NCBI GenBank assembly: GCA_964508225.1
Contig: CAZDRX010000018.1
Coordinates: forward strand, 1-23,620
Reading direction: 5' to 3'
Source: CAZDRX01 sp964508225
Lineage (GTDB): Bacteria; Patescibacteriota; Gracilibacteria; Peribacterales; Peribacteraceae
DNA: 23,620 bases
Within the stretch, counting starts at the first letter, position 1, and the number at the start of each line of letters is the position of its first letter. Below are positions 1-6,766 of the stretch, one piece after another. The position numbers and the translations under genes are program-made. A model generated the notes under the pieces. It made no database searches. It saw only the letters and a program-made list of their open reading frames with translations, and was not told the DNA's origin.

Positions 1-1
1 C

Positions 2-28
2 GAGTATTTCAAGTACTTCGACGCCTAA
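2..28 (+). CDS. C-terminal tail of an upstream gene (partial)
   Basis: An open frame enters from the left edge and reads EYFKYFDA before a TAA stop at 26-28. Only eight residues are visible, so the family cannot be named. Its position just before an ammonium channel would suit a nitrogen gene, but nothing in these residues shows that. It ends 58 bases before the amt start, on the same strand, so the two could be co-transcribed. Confidence 0.45.
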   Translation, partial: EYFKYFDA

Positions 29-86
29 ACCCACCTACTTACCCTACCTACCTTACCTCCCTTACCCCCGTCCTCCACTCACCCCC
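29..86 (+). promoter_or_regulatory. G-depleted leader upstream of amt
   Basis: These 58 bases hold a single G (position 70) and consist of degenerate CCTACC/CTTACC-like units. No Shine-Dalgarno and no TANNNT box at the usual distance is seen. An RNA of this sequence would be unstructured. The opposite strand is G-rich, with runs of three to five G. Its role is unknown; it may be a translation-initiation leader or a G-quadruplex-forming element on the minus strand. Confidence 0.35.
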
Positions 87-1313
87 ATGGACCCCTCCCT
101 CGTTCCCGCCATCAATGCCGGCGACACAGCGTTCGTTCTCCTCTCCGCGGCGCTCGTCGCCATCATGACACCGGGCCTTGCCTTCTTCTACGGCGGCCTC
201 GTGAAGCACAAGAACGTCCTGGCGATCATGATGCAAAGCTTCATTGCCATGGGCCTCGTCACGGTCTTATGGTCGCTTCTGACATTCTCCCTGGCCTTCG
301 GCACGGACGTGAGTGGCGTCGTCGGTGGCCTGGACTACGTTCTCCTGCGCGGCGTGGGCATGGACGCGCATGCGACGTACGGGGGCGACATTCCTTTCGC
401 GGCGTTCTTCGTCTTCCAGATGATGTTCGCCATCATCACGCCCGCACTCATCACGGGGGCATTCACCGAGCGTATGAACTTCAAGAGCTATCTCGTCTTC
501 CTCACGGTCTGGAGCATCCTCGTCTATGCCCCGCTCGCCCACTGGGTGTGGGGAGGCGGATTCATCGCGAAGCTCGGCGCCATCGACTTCGCAGGCGGCA
601 CGGTCGTCCACATCAGCGCGGGTATGGCGGCGCTCGCCTCGGTCTTCGTCCTCGGGAAGCGCAAGAATATGGAGCACACGCCGCACAACATCACGTACGT
701 CGCGCTGGGGGCAGCGCTTCTGTGGTTCGGCTGGTACGGATTCAATGCAGGCAGCGCGCTCTCGGCCAACGGACAGGCTGCCATGGCATTCCTGAATACG
801 GACGTCGCCGCATCGGTGGCGATGGTGACGTGGCTCCTCCTCTCGTGGAGCATCGACGGACGCCCGAGCATGGTGGGAGCGCTCACGGGAGCGGTGGCAG
901 GACTCGTGGCCATCACACCGGCAGCGGGATATATCGAACCAAGCTCAGCGCTCCTCATCGGCGTCGCTGCGGCGGTCTGCTGCTTCGCTGCGATCAAGTT
1001 CCGGATGTTCATGGAGTGGGATGACGCGCTCGATGTGTGGGGATGTCACGGTGTGGGGGGTGTCATCGGGTCGGTGCTCACGGGCGTCTTCGCCGCCAAA
1101 GACATCGGCGGATTCTCGGGGCTCATGGAAGGCAACACCGCCCTGTTCGTCGCCAATATTCAGGCCACGGTGATCGCCTCCGTCTTCGCCTTCGTCATGA
1201 CCTTCCTGATTCTCTCCGCACTCAAACTCTTCATGTCCGTGAGCGTGGACGTACGGGAGCAGGATGAGAGTCTGGACCGTGCGCTGCACGGGGAGGAGGC
1301 GTACGCGTTCTAG
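87..1313 (+). CDS. amt: Ammonium transporter, Amt/MEP/Rh family
   Basis: This is an inner-membrane channel that takes up ammonium/ammonia, normally as a trimer. The 408 residues match AmtB along their whole length and suggest the usual 11 membrane helices. Diagnostic segments are FFYGGLV (33-39), the Phe-gate region FVFQMMF (108-114), D167 before GGTVVH, the twin pore histidines H175 and H321 (in CHGVGG), and GFNAGS (218-223). The short tail ending HGEEAYAF also resembles AmtB. There is no signal peptide. The start is the first ATG that keeps the usual short N-terminus. No P-II regulator is visible, though the gene tail just upstream is unidentified. There is no Shine-Dalgarno; the 58-base leader is almost free of G. 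An intrinsic terminator follows the stop. Confidence 0.96.
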   Translation: MDPSLVPAINAGDTAFVLLSAALVAIMTPGLAFFYGGLVKHKNVLAIMMQSFIAMGLVTVLWSLLTFSLAFGTDVSGVVGGLDYVLLRGVGMDAHATYGGDIPFAAFFVFQMMFAIITPALITGAFTERMNFKSYLVFLTVWSILVYAPLAHWVWGGGFIAKLGAIDFAGGTVVHISAGMAALASVFVLGKRKNMEHTPHNITYVALGAALLWFGWYGFNAGSALSANGQAAMAFLNTDVAASVAMVTWLLLSWSIDGRPSMVGALTGAVAGLVAITPAAGYIEPSSALLIGVAAAVCCFAAIKFRMFMEWDDALDVWGCHGVGGVIGSVLTGVFAAKDIGGFSGLMEGNTALFVANIQATVIASVFAFVMTFLILSALKLFMSVSVDVREQDESLDRALHGEEAYAF

Positions 1314-1344
1314 AATCATCCGGTGCAGAAGAAGTGCGAGGAGA

Positions 1345-1370
1345 CGCCCGGACTTCCGGGCGTTTCTTTT
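1345..1370 (+). terminator. Intrinsic terminator after amt
   Basis: A perfect 7-bp stem CGCCCGG/CCGGGCG (1345-1351 and 1356-1362) with loop ACTT is followed by TTTCTTTT. This is a textbook rho-independent terminator for amt. Its T-tract overlaps the stop codon of the convergent dipZ-like gene. Confidence 0.85.
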
Positions 1371-3198
1371 AGGAGCCGAACGTGAAGGCGAAGGCCTCCA
1401 CGCCCTTGCCCTTCAGGCTGAGGACGATGTCATGCACGCCGTATTCCCCCTTGAAGAGGACGTAGAGGTCATGACGATCGATGGTGAAGGTCGTACCCGG
1501 TTTGCCGTCCACGGTGACCGTCGCCGTGACCGGAGCGGCACCTTCGCCAAGGCCCATCACGAGATTGATCTCGCCGCCGGAGAACCGCATGCGGACCTCG
1601 CCCGTATCCGAGACGAGCTGCTGCGCCTCGTCATCCACGAGCTTCCAGCTGCCGCCGAGGTAGTACCTGTCCTGCAGCATCGTCTTGGGGATTGCGTACG
1701 TGTGCGTCTCCGTGTCCGGCTCGCCTGCGGCATTGCCGAACGCTGGCCAGCTGCGGGAACCGAGGTACGTCTCCGGTGTGAGGGCGCCGGCGCGTGCTCT
1801 CTCGGGAGCGACGATCTCCGTGCCGCCGACCGTCGAAAGGTCGACACCTGCCTCCTGAAGCAGGCTTGCGATGGCGCGATCGGTCTCGTCGTAATCGCCT
1901 TCTCCGAAGTGCTCGTACCGGATGACGCCGTTTGCATCGATCAGATACTTCGCCGGCCAGTAACGGTTGGCGAAAGCGCTCCACGTGCCGAAGGCATTAT
2001 CCTGTGCGACGGGGTACGTAAGTCCGTGCTCCTTGATCGCCATCGCGACGTTCTTCTCCAGCTTCTCGAACGTGAACTCCGGTGAGTGCACACCGAGGAG
2101 GACGAACTTGCCCGTGTCCTTGTACTTGTCGTGATAGCCCTGCACGTACGGCAGCGTCCGGATGCAGTTGATGCAGCTGTACGTCCAGAAATCGACGAGC
2201 ACCACCTTGCCTTTCAGGCTCGCGAGCGTGAAGGGTTCGCTGTGATGCCACGGGCCAAGACCCGTGAACTCGGGAGCGCGGATGAGTTCCGGGAGCTTGG
2301 GCAGCGGCATGATGCGGGAGGAAGCGGATGAAGAAATACCAGCAGAGGATGTGGGACGGTTCGGATCAGGGAAGAGATCCTGCTCGAGCCGTGTCCCCAG
2401 AGCACCGAAGCCCGTGTGCTCGGTGAGCCACACCTGCAGATCCTGGAACGCATTGAGACGCAGGAGAACGGCGGTGGAGAGGAGGAAGAGACCCGAGACC
2501 ACCTTGATCGCCCCCGTGAACCGCGTGAGCGAGCGCACGGAACGCACCGCGATCTGGCCGCCGTACCCGACGAGCAGGAGCGGCACGGCCGTGCCGGCGG
2601 CGTACGCTGTGAGCGCAAGCAGCGCCATCGGACCCGGCTCGGTGCGCACGAGCGTGAGTGCAAAGCCAAGTGCGGGGCCGGCGCACGGCACCCACACGAG
2701 TCCGAGGGTCATGCCGATGATGAAGGCGGTGAGGGGCGCATCGGCTCCGAGGCCGGATCGCGCCGTCTGCTGGACGTTCAATCCCACCTGCTGCAGGCGC
2801 GAAGCGACGACCGATGCGATCTCCATGACGATCACTCCTGCGATGGACGCGATGACGATGACCTCGACATTTTTCCCGAGGAAGAAGAGTCCCGCTGCGA
2901 TGCCCGCGAGATCGCGGAGCACTCTCGATTGTGTGAGGAATCCGATGCCGAAAAGGAAGAGCACGGCGTACGTGCCGAGACGGATCAAGTCGGCGAGCTC
3001 CACGAATTGATTGAGGAGCACGAGAAGGATGAACGTGAACAACACGAAGCTCGTGACCATGCCGAGCACGGTCAGGAGAGGGCGCAGCCGGCTCTTGCCC
3101 ATGATACTCACACCGAGAACGACGGGGACGAGCGGAAGAATGCACGGGAGCAGAATCGTCAGCATCCCCGCGAGGAACAACGTGATGTAGAGGGTCAT
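1369..3198 (-). CDS. dipZ: DipZ-like fusion: CcdA electron-transfer membrane domain plus thioredoxin domain
   Basis: This protein is predicted to carry reducing power from the cytoplasm across the membrane to an outward-facing thioredoxin domain. Of 609 residues, about 1-250 form a CcdA/DsbD-beta-like membrane domain with the paired cysteines C19 (LLPCILPLVP) and C172 (VWVPCAGPALG). Residues about 305-450 are a TlpA/redoxin-type thioredoxin domain with active site C342-I-N-C345 and the likely cis-Pro P415 (YWPAKYLID). Residues about 460-609 match the beta-rich C-terminal domain of mycobacterial DipZ. All four redox cysteines are present. The start ATG overlaps the stop of the upstream lipoprotein gene (ATGA), so the two are translationally coupled, and no Shine-Dalgarno is apparent. 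The gene symbol is used by family resemblance. Confidence 0.92.
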   Translation of the reverse strand: MTLYITLFLAGMLTILLPCILPLVPVVLGVSIMGKSRLRPLLTVLGMVTSFVLFTFILLVLLNQFVELADLIRLGTYAVLFLFGIGFLTQSRVLRDLAGIAAGLFFLGKNVEVIVIASIAGVIVMEIASVVASRLQQVGLNVQQTARSGLGADAPLTAFIIGMTLGLVWVPCAGPALGFALTLVRTEPGPMALLALTAYAAGTAVPLLLVGYGGQIAVRSVRSLTRFTGAIKVVSGLFLLSTAVLLRLNAFQDLQVWLTEHTGFGALGTRLEQDLFPDPNRPTSSAGISSSASSRIMPLPKLPELIRAPEFTGLGPWHHSEPFTLASLKGKVVLVDFWTYSCINCIRTLPYVQGYHDKYKDTGKFVLLGVHSPEFTFEKLEKNVAMAIKEHGLTYPVAQDNAFGTWSAFANRYWPAKYLIDANGVIRYEHFGEGDYDETDRAIASLLQEAGVDLSTVGGTEIVAPERARAGALTPETYLGSRSWPAFGNAAGEPDTETHTYAIPKTMLQDRYYLGGSWKLVDDEAQQLVSDTGEVRMRFSGGEINLVMGLGEGAAPVTATVTVDGKPGTTFTIDRHDLYVLFKGEYGVHDIVLSLKGKGVEAFAFTFGS

Positions 3199-3635
3199 GG
3201 GGCGGAAGGAACGGGCACGCGGCCCTGAACTAAGATGCGGACTTCGTCGGGTGAAGGATGCGTGTATGCCCCCACACGTTCTCCGGAAGCGTCGAGGAGG
3301 ATGAACGTGTCCTCGACGATGACGCCGTACTTCAGGCGTGCTCCCGTTGCGGAACCGAAGTCCACGCGATACGTGGAGACGGATACGGAGCCGGATTCAT
3401 ACAGAGATTGCAGGAGGTGGTCGTTGTTCACCGAGAAACGGTCGCCGCTGCTCGCAAAGAAGAGGATGGCGCCACGCCGTGAATCGAGTTCTCTCGGTGC
3501 ATAGGGAATGTACCTGGGCTTGGTGTGCACGGCAGTCTCCGGCACCGGAGCCTCCTCCGCAGGCTCGGCAGGTGTGACAGCACCACAGCCCGTAAGCAGA
3601 AGCGTGAAGCCAATGGCTGCGAAGAGCCGTCGCAT
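3195..3635 (-). CDS. Thioredoxin-fold-like lipoprotein lacking the CxxC site
   Basis: This 146-residue protein begins with a lipoprotein signal (MRRLFAAIGFTLLLTGC; lipobox LLTG then C17), so it should be lipid-anchored outside the cytoplasm. Residues about 54-138 follow a thioredoxin-like pattern: a strand (AILFFAS), a helix, a second strand with a D-x-G-x-x-x-G-A-R-L-K-Y-G-V segment, then TFILLDASGERV. The place where WCxxC would lie reads SSGDRF, and there is no proline before the TFILLD strand. The only cysteine is the lipid-anchor one. It is therefore probably not an oxidoreductase, but could be a binding or adaptor partner for the DipZ-like protein, whose start codon overlaps its stop. 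The fold is inferred from pattern only. The start is chosen for the signal peptide and a TATACT box nine bases upstream. Confidence 0.8.
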   Translation of the reverse strand: MRRLFAAIGFTLLLTGCGAVTPAEPAEEAPVPETAVHTKPRYIPYAPRELDSRRGAILFFASSGDRFSVNNDHLLQSLYESGSVSVSTYRVDFGSATGARLKYGVIVEDTFILLDASGERVGAYTHPSPDEVRILVQGRVPVPSAP

Positions 3636-3644
3636 CTCCCGAAG

Positions 3645-3650
3645 AGTATA
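3645..3650 (-). promoter_or_regulatory. Putative -10 box TATACT, lipoprotein/dipZ operon
   Basis: TATACT lies nine bases before the ATG at 3635, which would give a leaderless or almost leaderless transcript. No clear -35 is seen. The same TATACT-N9-ATG arrangement occurs before the sigma factor gene. Confidence 0.5.
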
Positions 3651-3693
3651 GAAAGGAACCGGATCGAAGGACAGGATGTCTGTGCGTCTGTGG

Positions 3694-3699
3694 TAGATT
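3694..3699 (+). promoter_or_regulatory. Putative -10 box TAGATT, Ser-rich surface protein
   Basis: TAGATT lies eight bases before the ATG at 3708. GAGG at 3702-3705 is too close to the start to be a normal Shine-Dalgarno. The 72-base divergent region with the lipoprotein gene would carry both promoters. Confidence 0.35.
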
Positions 3700-3707
3700 A
3701 TGAGGTA

Positions 3708-5201
3708 ATGCAGATCCGCCATGTACGCATCGTGCCGCTCCTCGCGATTCTTGCGGTGCTCGTGACGACGGTCTTCTTCGCATTGCAGAGTTTCTGGCAG
3801 TCTGGAAAGACCGGCGGAATGAAAGGGCAGGTCGGCGTCTCGTCCTCCCTCGGCATCTGCGGGCGCTGCGTGGGAGCACTCACGCGCTGGGTCTGCGACG
3901 CAAACGGCGTCGGCGGCCAGACGCAGGATCCTTCGTGCACGATCGGCGAATGCAACCCGTGGAACATCCCGACCGCGGCTCCCGGCATCCTCGGTTCCGC
4001 CTGTAATGACGACGATCTCTGCACGATGGATTACTGCGTGAACGCCGTGCCGTGGCAGGTGGGTCCTATGGGAGAATTCGCTTTCGTGTGTCTGCACCTC
4101 CCCGTACCGAACCCGGGATGTGATGAATCGAGCAGTTCTTCAAGTCACAGCGTCATCTCCGAGGGATCATCCAGCTCGACGGATGCATCGTCCGGTTCAT
4201 CGGACGGTTCCAGCGTGAGCTCGGCTGCGTCTTCGACAGAGTCGAGCACTGCTTCATCGGGCGCATCGTCGGCCAATTCCTCGGCGAGCAGCGTCGCGTC
4301 ATCGGTGGCATCCTCACAGGCGTCGTCGGTCGCGTCTTCCGTGGCGTCGTCGGTAGCCAGCTCCGCCGCGTCTTCCGTGAGCAGTGCGTCCTCTGCAAGT
4401 TCAGCATCCTCAGCGAGCAGCCGAGTGTCTTCATCTTCCTCATCAAGGACGAGCCCACCACCTCCCCCGCCGCCTCCGCCGCCACCTTCGTCCTCTTTAA
4501 GCTCGTCTTTATCATCTTCGTCGAGTTCGTCGATGTCCTCACGTTCCTCATCACGAAGTTCAAGCTCACGCTCTCCCAGCTCCTCCTCTTCCTCCTCCAG
4601 CCGCAGCAGCTCATCCTCACGGAGTTCGAGCCTTTCCTCTTCAAGGTCATCGAGCCGCTCATCGTCCTCCTCGTCATCGTCGAGAATCTCGAGCCGTTCA
4701 TCGTCCTCCTCATCGAGGACATCGAGCTCGTCCTCGTCTTCATCCTCAACGAGTTCGAGTCAATCTTCGTCATCACTGAGCTCGCTTCCGCCACCCTCCA
4801 GCAAACCGGCGAGCAGTGCGATTGCCGTCATCTCCTCCTCGATCCAGTTCGTCGTGGAACTGCCGATGTCCTCGAGCGACACGCAGGAAGCTCCTCCCGA
4901 ACCGCCCGCAGAACCGCCCGCCGTTCTCCCGGACGAGCCTGAGGTCGTGACGCCGGAGCCGGCTATGGAGATCCCACCTCCGTCGAGCATGGCAATGTCC
5001 GTGCAATCCTCCATGCAGTACGGTCCGCCTCCGCAATACGGAATGCCGCCCGCATCCGTCATCAATCAGCACGCTGCCTACACGCCCCCGTACATCCCGA
5101 CGCCCGCGAGGGCGAACACTGGTCCGGGTCTCGTCATCTTCCTCGCTTCAGGTGCAGCGGCCGGTGTGGGAGTCGTCAGGAAACGCTTCCTCACCCGCTA
5201 G
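3708..5201 (+). CDS. Cys-rich, Ser-rich surface protein with C-terminal anchor
   Basis: No named family is recognised. The 497-residue protein is built like a surface or stalk protein. It has an N-terminal hydrophobic segment (about 8-28); a region (51-138) with ten cysteines, including ACNDDDLCTMDYC, which resembles the short CxD-CTxDxC motifs of secreted bacterial proteins; a Ser-dominated stretch (about 141-360) containing [AV]SS triplets and later Ser/Arg blocks, split by eleven prolines at 250-260; a Pro/Glu-rich stretch (394-425); and a C-terminal TGPG motif (471-474), hydrophobic helix and RKRFLTR tail. The tail has the three-part layout of sortase-type sorting signals. The ATG at 3708 is chosen because it immediately precedes the hydrophobic segment. 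The stop shares CTAG with the convergent nth gene. Confidence 0.85.
   Translation: MQIRHVRIVPLLAILAVLVTTVFFALQSFWQSGKTGGMKGQVGVSSSLGICGRCVGALTRWVCDANGVGGQTQDPSCTIGECNPWNIPTAAPGILGSACNDDDLCTMDYCVNAVPWQVGPMGEFAFVCLHLPVPNPGCDESSSSSSHSVISEGSSSSTDASSGSSDGSSVSSAASSTESSTASSGASSANSSASSVASSVASSQASSVASSVASSVASSAASSVSSASSASSASSASSRVSSSSSSRTSPPPPPPPPPPPSSSLSSSLSSSSSSSMSSRSSSRSSSSRSPSSSSSSSSRSSSSSRSSSLSSSRSSSRSSSSSSSSRISSRSSSSSSRTSSSSSSSSSTSSSQSSSSLSSLPPPSSKPASSAIAVISSSIQFVVELPMSSSDTQEAPPEPPAEPPAVLPDEPEVVTPEPAMEIPPPSSMAMSVQSSMQYGPPPQYGMPPASVINQHAAYTPPYIPTPARANTGPGLVIFLASGAAAGVGVVRKRFLTR
4128..4787 (+). repeat. Low-complexity Ser-rich coding repeat
   Basis: This stretch encodes residues 141-360 of the surface protein and is mostly serine. 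The six serine codons (tcg, tca, tcc, tct, agc, agt) are mixed rather than copied, so the repetition is in the protein and not a recent DNA-level expansion. A run of eleven proline codons lies at 4455-4487. Confidence 0.85.
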
Positions 5202-5806
5202 ACGAGATCTGCAAGACAGTGACACTCGTGCCCGCGGGCTTTGCAGACCGCACGGCCGTGCGCGATGAGGAGGTGGGAGACCTCACTCCACCCGTCCCTC
5301 GGCACCTTCTTCATGAGATCGGCTTCGATGCCTGCCTGCGTCTTCTTCTTCGTGAGGCCGAGACGATGAGCAACGCGCATGACGTGCGTATCCACGGCGA
5401 TCCCCTCGTGCACACCGAAAGCGTCGCCAAGCACGACCGAGGCCGTCTTCCGCCCGACACCCCGTAAGGTGAGCATCTCCCCCATCGTGCGCGGCACCTT
5501 CCCGCCGAAGTCGCGGAGGATCGTGCGGCAGCTTTCTCTGATCGCCTTCGCCTTCATCCGGAACGTGCCGCAGGAGTGGACATCCTTCTCGAGTTCCGAG
5601 ACAGGGACGGCGAGATAATCCTCCGGACGGCGGTACTTCCTGAAGAGCGACTTCGTGACTTCATTCACGCGCTTGTCCGTGCACTGCGCGGAGAGAATCG
5701 TGGCCACGAGGAGATCGAGCGGCGTGCCCCAGTCGAGCGTGCATCCTGCATCGGGATACCGCTTCTTGAGCGCACGGAGAACGGCTTCGGACGAGAGCTT
5801 GCGCAT
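5198..5806 (-). CDS. nth: Endonuclease III-like DNA glycosylase/AP lyase
   Basis: This base-excision repair enzyme removes oxidised pyrimidines and nicks abasic sites. The 202 residues align with E. coli Nth: LSAQCTDKRVN (38-48), the helix-hairpin-helix LRGVGRKTASVVL (114-126) with catalytic K120, and the catalytic aspartate D139 in AVDTHVMRV. The Fe-S loop at the C-terminus is abnormal. C188 and C195 keep the C-x6-C spacing, the third cysteine is one residue early (C197), and the fourth is absent because the protein ends at V202. The start ATG lies six bases after a TAGAAT box. The stop shares CTAG with the convergent surface-protein gene. The glycosylase call is firm; the state of the cluster is uncertain. 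Confidence 0.93.
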   Translation of the reverse strand: MRKLSSEAVLRALKKRYPDAGCTLDWGTPLDLLVATILSAQCTDKRVNEVTKSLFRKYRRPEDYLAVPVSELEKDVHSCGTFRMKAKAIRESCRTILRDFGGKVPRTMGEMLTLRGVGRKTASVVLGDAFGVHEGIAVDTHVMRVAHRLGLTKKKTQAGIEADLMKKVPRDGWSEVSHLLIAHGRAVCKARGHECHCLADLV

Positions 5807-5812
5807 GCGATC

Positions 5813-5818
5813 ATTCTA
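5813..5818 (-). promoter_or_regulatory. Putative -10 box TAGAAT, nth
   Basis: TAGAAT lies six bases before the nth ATG. No good -35 is seen at 16-18 bases. A leaderless transcript is implied if this box is used. Confidence 0.45.
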
Positions 5819-5843
5819 CAGAAAAACCGCAACCGGACTGGGC

Positions 5844-5872
5844 TTGAAAGAGCGGGGGCAAAACCGTACGCT
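5844..5872 (+). promoter_or_regulatory. Putative promoter TTGAAA-17-TACGCT, exonuclease gene
   Basis: A -35-like TTGAAA (5844-5849) and a -10-like TACGCT (5867-5872) are separated by 17 bases. The ATG follows nine bases later. This is the clearest two-part promoter in the window, and it too places the transcript start close to the start codon. Confidence 0.5.
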
Positions 5873-5881
5873 CGCCGTCCG

Positions 5882-6460
5882 ATGGCAAGCCTCCCCCCGC
5901 TCACCGTCTTCGACGTCGAGACCACCGGTCTCGATGCCACGAAAGGACACCGGATCATCGAGATCGCAGGTGTCCGCATTGAGGATGGACTCATCGATGA
6001 GACGAAGTCCTTCGTCTCGCTCGTGAACCCTGAGCGTGAAATCCCGTGGGAAGCCAAGCAGGTGAACAAGATCTCCGACGATGACGTGAAGACCTCTCCG
6101 GGCATCGAAGAAGTCCTCCCGAAGTTCCTCGAATTCGCCGCAGGCACGATCCTCGTGGCGCACAACGCGAACTTCGATATGAGCTTCCTCCGAGTCGAAA
6201 AAGAGCTCTGCTGGGGCTACATCGACTTGCCGGAGTGTCTCTGCACGATGCGCTTAAGTCAGGGACTTTTTCCCAGCGAGTTCGGACACAGCCTGGATGC
6301 GGTCGCGCGGAGACTGAAACTCACCATTCCCGCTGCGCGCCATCGGGCGCTCCCCGATGTTCTCCTCACCGCGCACGCTCTCCTCCGGATGATCGAGATC
6401 GGCGAGCTGAGTACCGACGAGCTGCGCTCCATCGCGGGCATCGGTGTCGGTACGCGCTGA
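5882..6460 (+). CDS. dnaQ: DnaQ-like 3'-5' exonuclease (DEDDh, DNA polymerase III epsilon type)
   Basis: This protein probably trims 3' ends of DNA, either as a proofreading subunit or as a stand-alone exonuclease. The 192 residues carry all the DEDDh motifs: Exo I FDVETTGLD (D11, E13), Exo II HNANFDMSFL (D99), and Exo III with H154 and D159 in HRALPD. The protein consists of the exonuclease domain with only a short tail and lacks a recognisable polymerase-binding extension, so the gene symbol is by domain only. The ATG at 5882 sits just before the first conserved strand and nine bases after TACGCT. It is divergent from nth with 75 bases between starts. A 316-base stretch without a firm gene follows. 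Confidence 0.9.
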   Translation: MASLPPLTVFDVETTGLDATKGHRIIEIAGVRIEDGLIDETKSFVSLVNPEREIPWEAKQVNKISDDDVKTSPGIEEVLPKFLEFAAGTILVAHNANFDMSFLRVEKELCWGYIDLPECLCTMRLSQGLFPSEFGHSLDAVARRLKLTIPAARHRALPDVLLTAHALLRMIEIGELSTDELRSIAGIGVGTR

Positions 6461-6757
6461 AGGAAAGGCAAGGGTCTCACGCATACGGACGCCGAGTTTG
6501 TGAACCTCCATCACGAGCGCAGGGCAATTGTGTTCTCCGAGATTGAACGACCGCTGGAGCGGCAGGAGTCTCTCGGCAGCAACGATGTCGTCGTATTCAT
6601 CAGCCGTAGGAACTGTGCCGTTCCTGAAACGGGGCAAAGCCTGCTCCAGATAGGTGGCGGCTTCTGCCTGTGAGGCGAAGGACAGCGGTGCGATAGCCGC
6701 ATCCTCCGCCCGGCAACCCCCTTCAGACCAGTATTTTGTGTCCTCCGGACGAAAAAC
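6254..6757 (-). CDS. Possible minus-strand coding segment, start unresolved
   Basis: The 316 bases between the exonuclease and def (6461-6776) contain no firm gene, but one minus-strand frame reads like protein. It includes PEDTKYWSEGG, EAATYLEQALPRF, DEYDDIVAAERLLPL and FNLGEHNCPALVMEV, with mixed, ordinary composition. No ATG, GTG or TTG lies at its apparent beginning (about 6757); the first ATG in frame is at 6511. The frame has no stop until 6254, so it would overlap the exonuclease 3' end by about 200 bases. It could be a gene with a rare start, a gene remnant, or chance. A TATCAT box (6762-6767, minus strand) lies upstream and overlaps the def -10. No family is recognised. Confidence 0.28.
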   Translation of the reverse strand, partial: VFRPEDTKYWSEGGCRAEDAAIAPLSFASQAEAATYLEQALPRFRNGTVPTADEYDDIVAAERLLPLQRSFNLGEHNCPALVMEVHKLGVRMRETLAFPSARTDTDARDGAQLVGTQLADLDHPEESVRGEENIGERPMARSGNGEFQSPRDRIQAVSELAGKKSLT

Positions 6758-6760
6758 CGC

Positions 6761-6766
6761 TATGAT
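6761..6766 (+). promoter_or_regulatory. Putative -10 box TATGAT, def-gatB
   Basis: TATGAT lies ten bases before the def ATG. A weak TTGTGT (6736-6741) is 19 bases upstream. The minus strand over 6762-6767 reads TATCAT, so the box is nearly symmetrical and could fire both ways. Confidence 0.5.

Noticed and set aside
3636..4097. N-terminal extension of the thioredoxin-like lipoprotein
   Set aside because: The frame is open further upstream, but it would run opposite the surface-protein gene and hide the clear lipoprotein signal starting at 3635.
4128..4787. CRISPR or satellite-like repeat
   Set aside because: The periodicity is in the coded amino acids; there are no constant repeats with unique spacers at DNA level.
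4153..4794. Minus-strand open frame opposite the Ser-rich repeat
   Set aside because: Its Met/Arg/Ser/Thr-rich sequence is the direct reflection of the Ser codons on the plus strand.
6242..6480. Other small open frames across the exonuclease 3' end
   Set aside because: They overlap the DEDDh motifs region and lack initiation signals or conserved composition.
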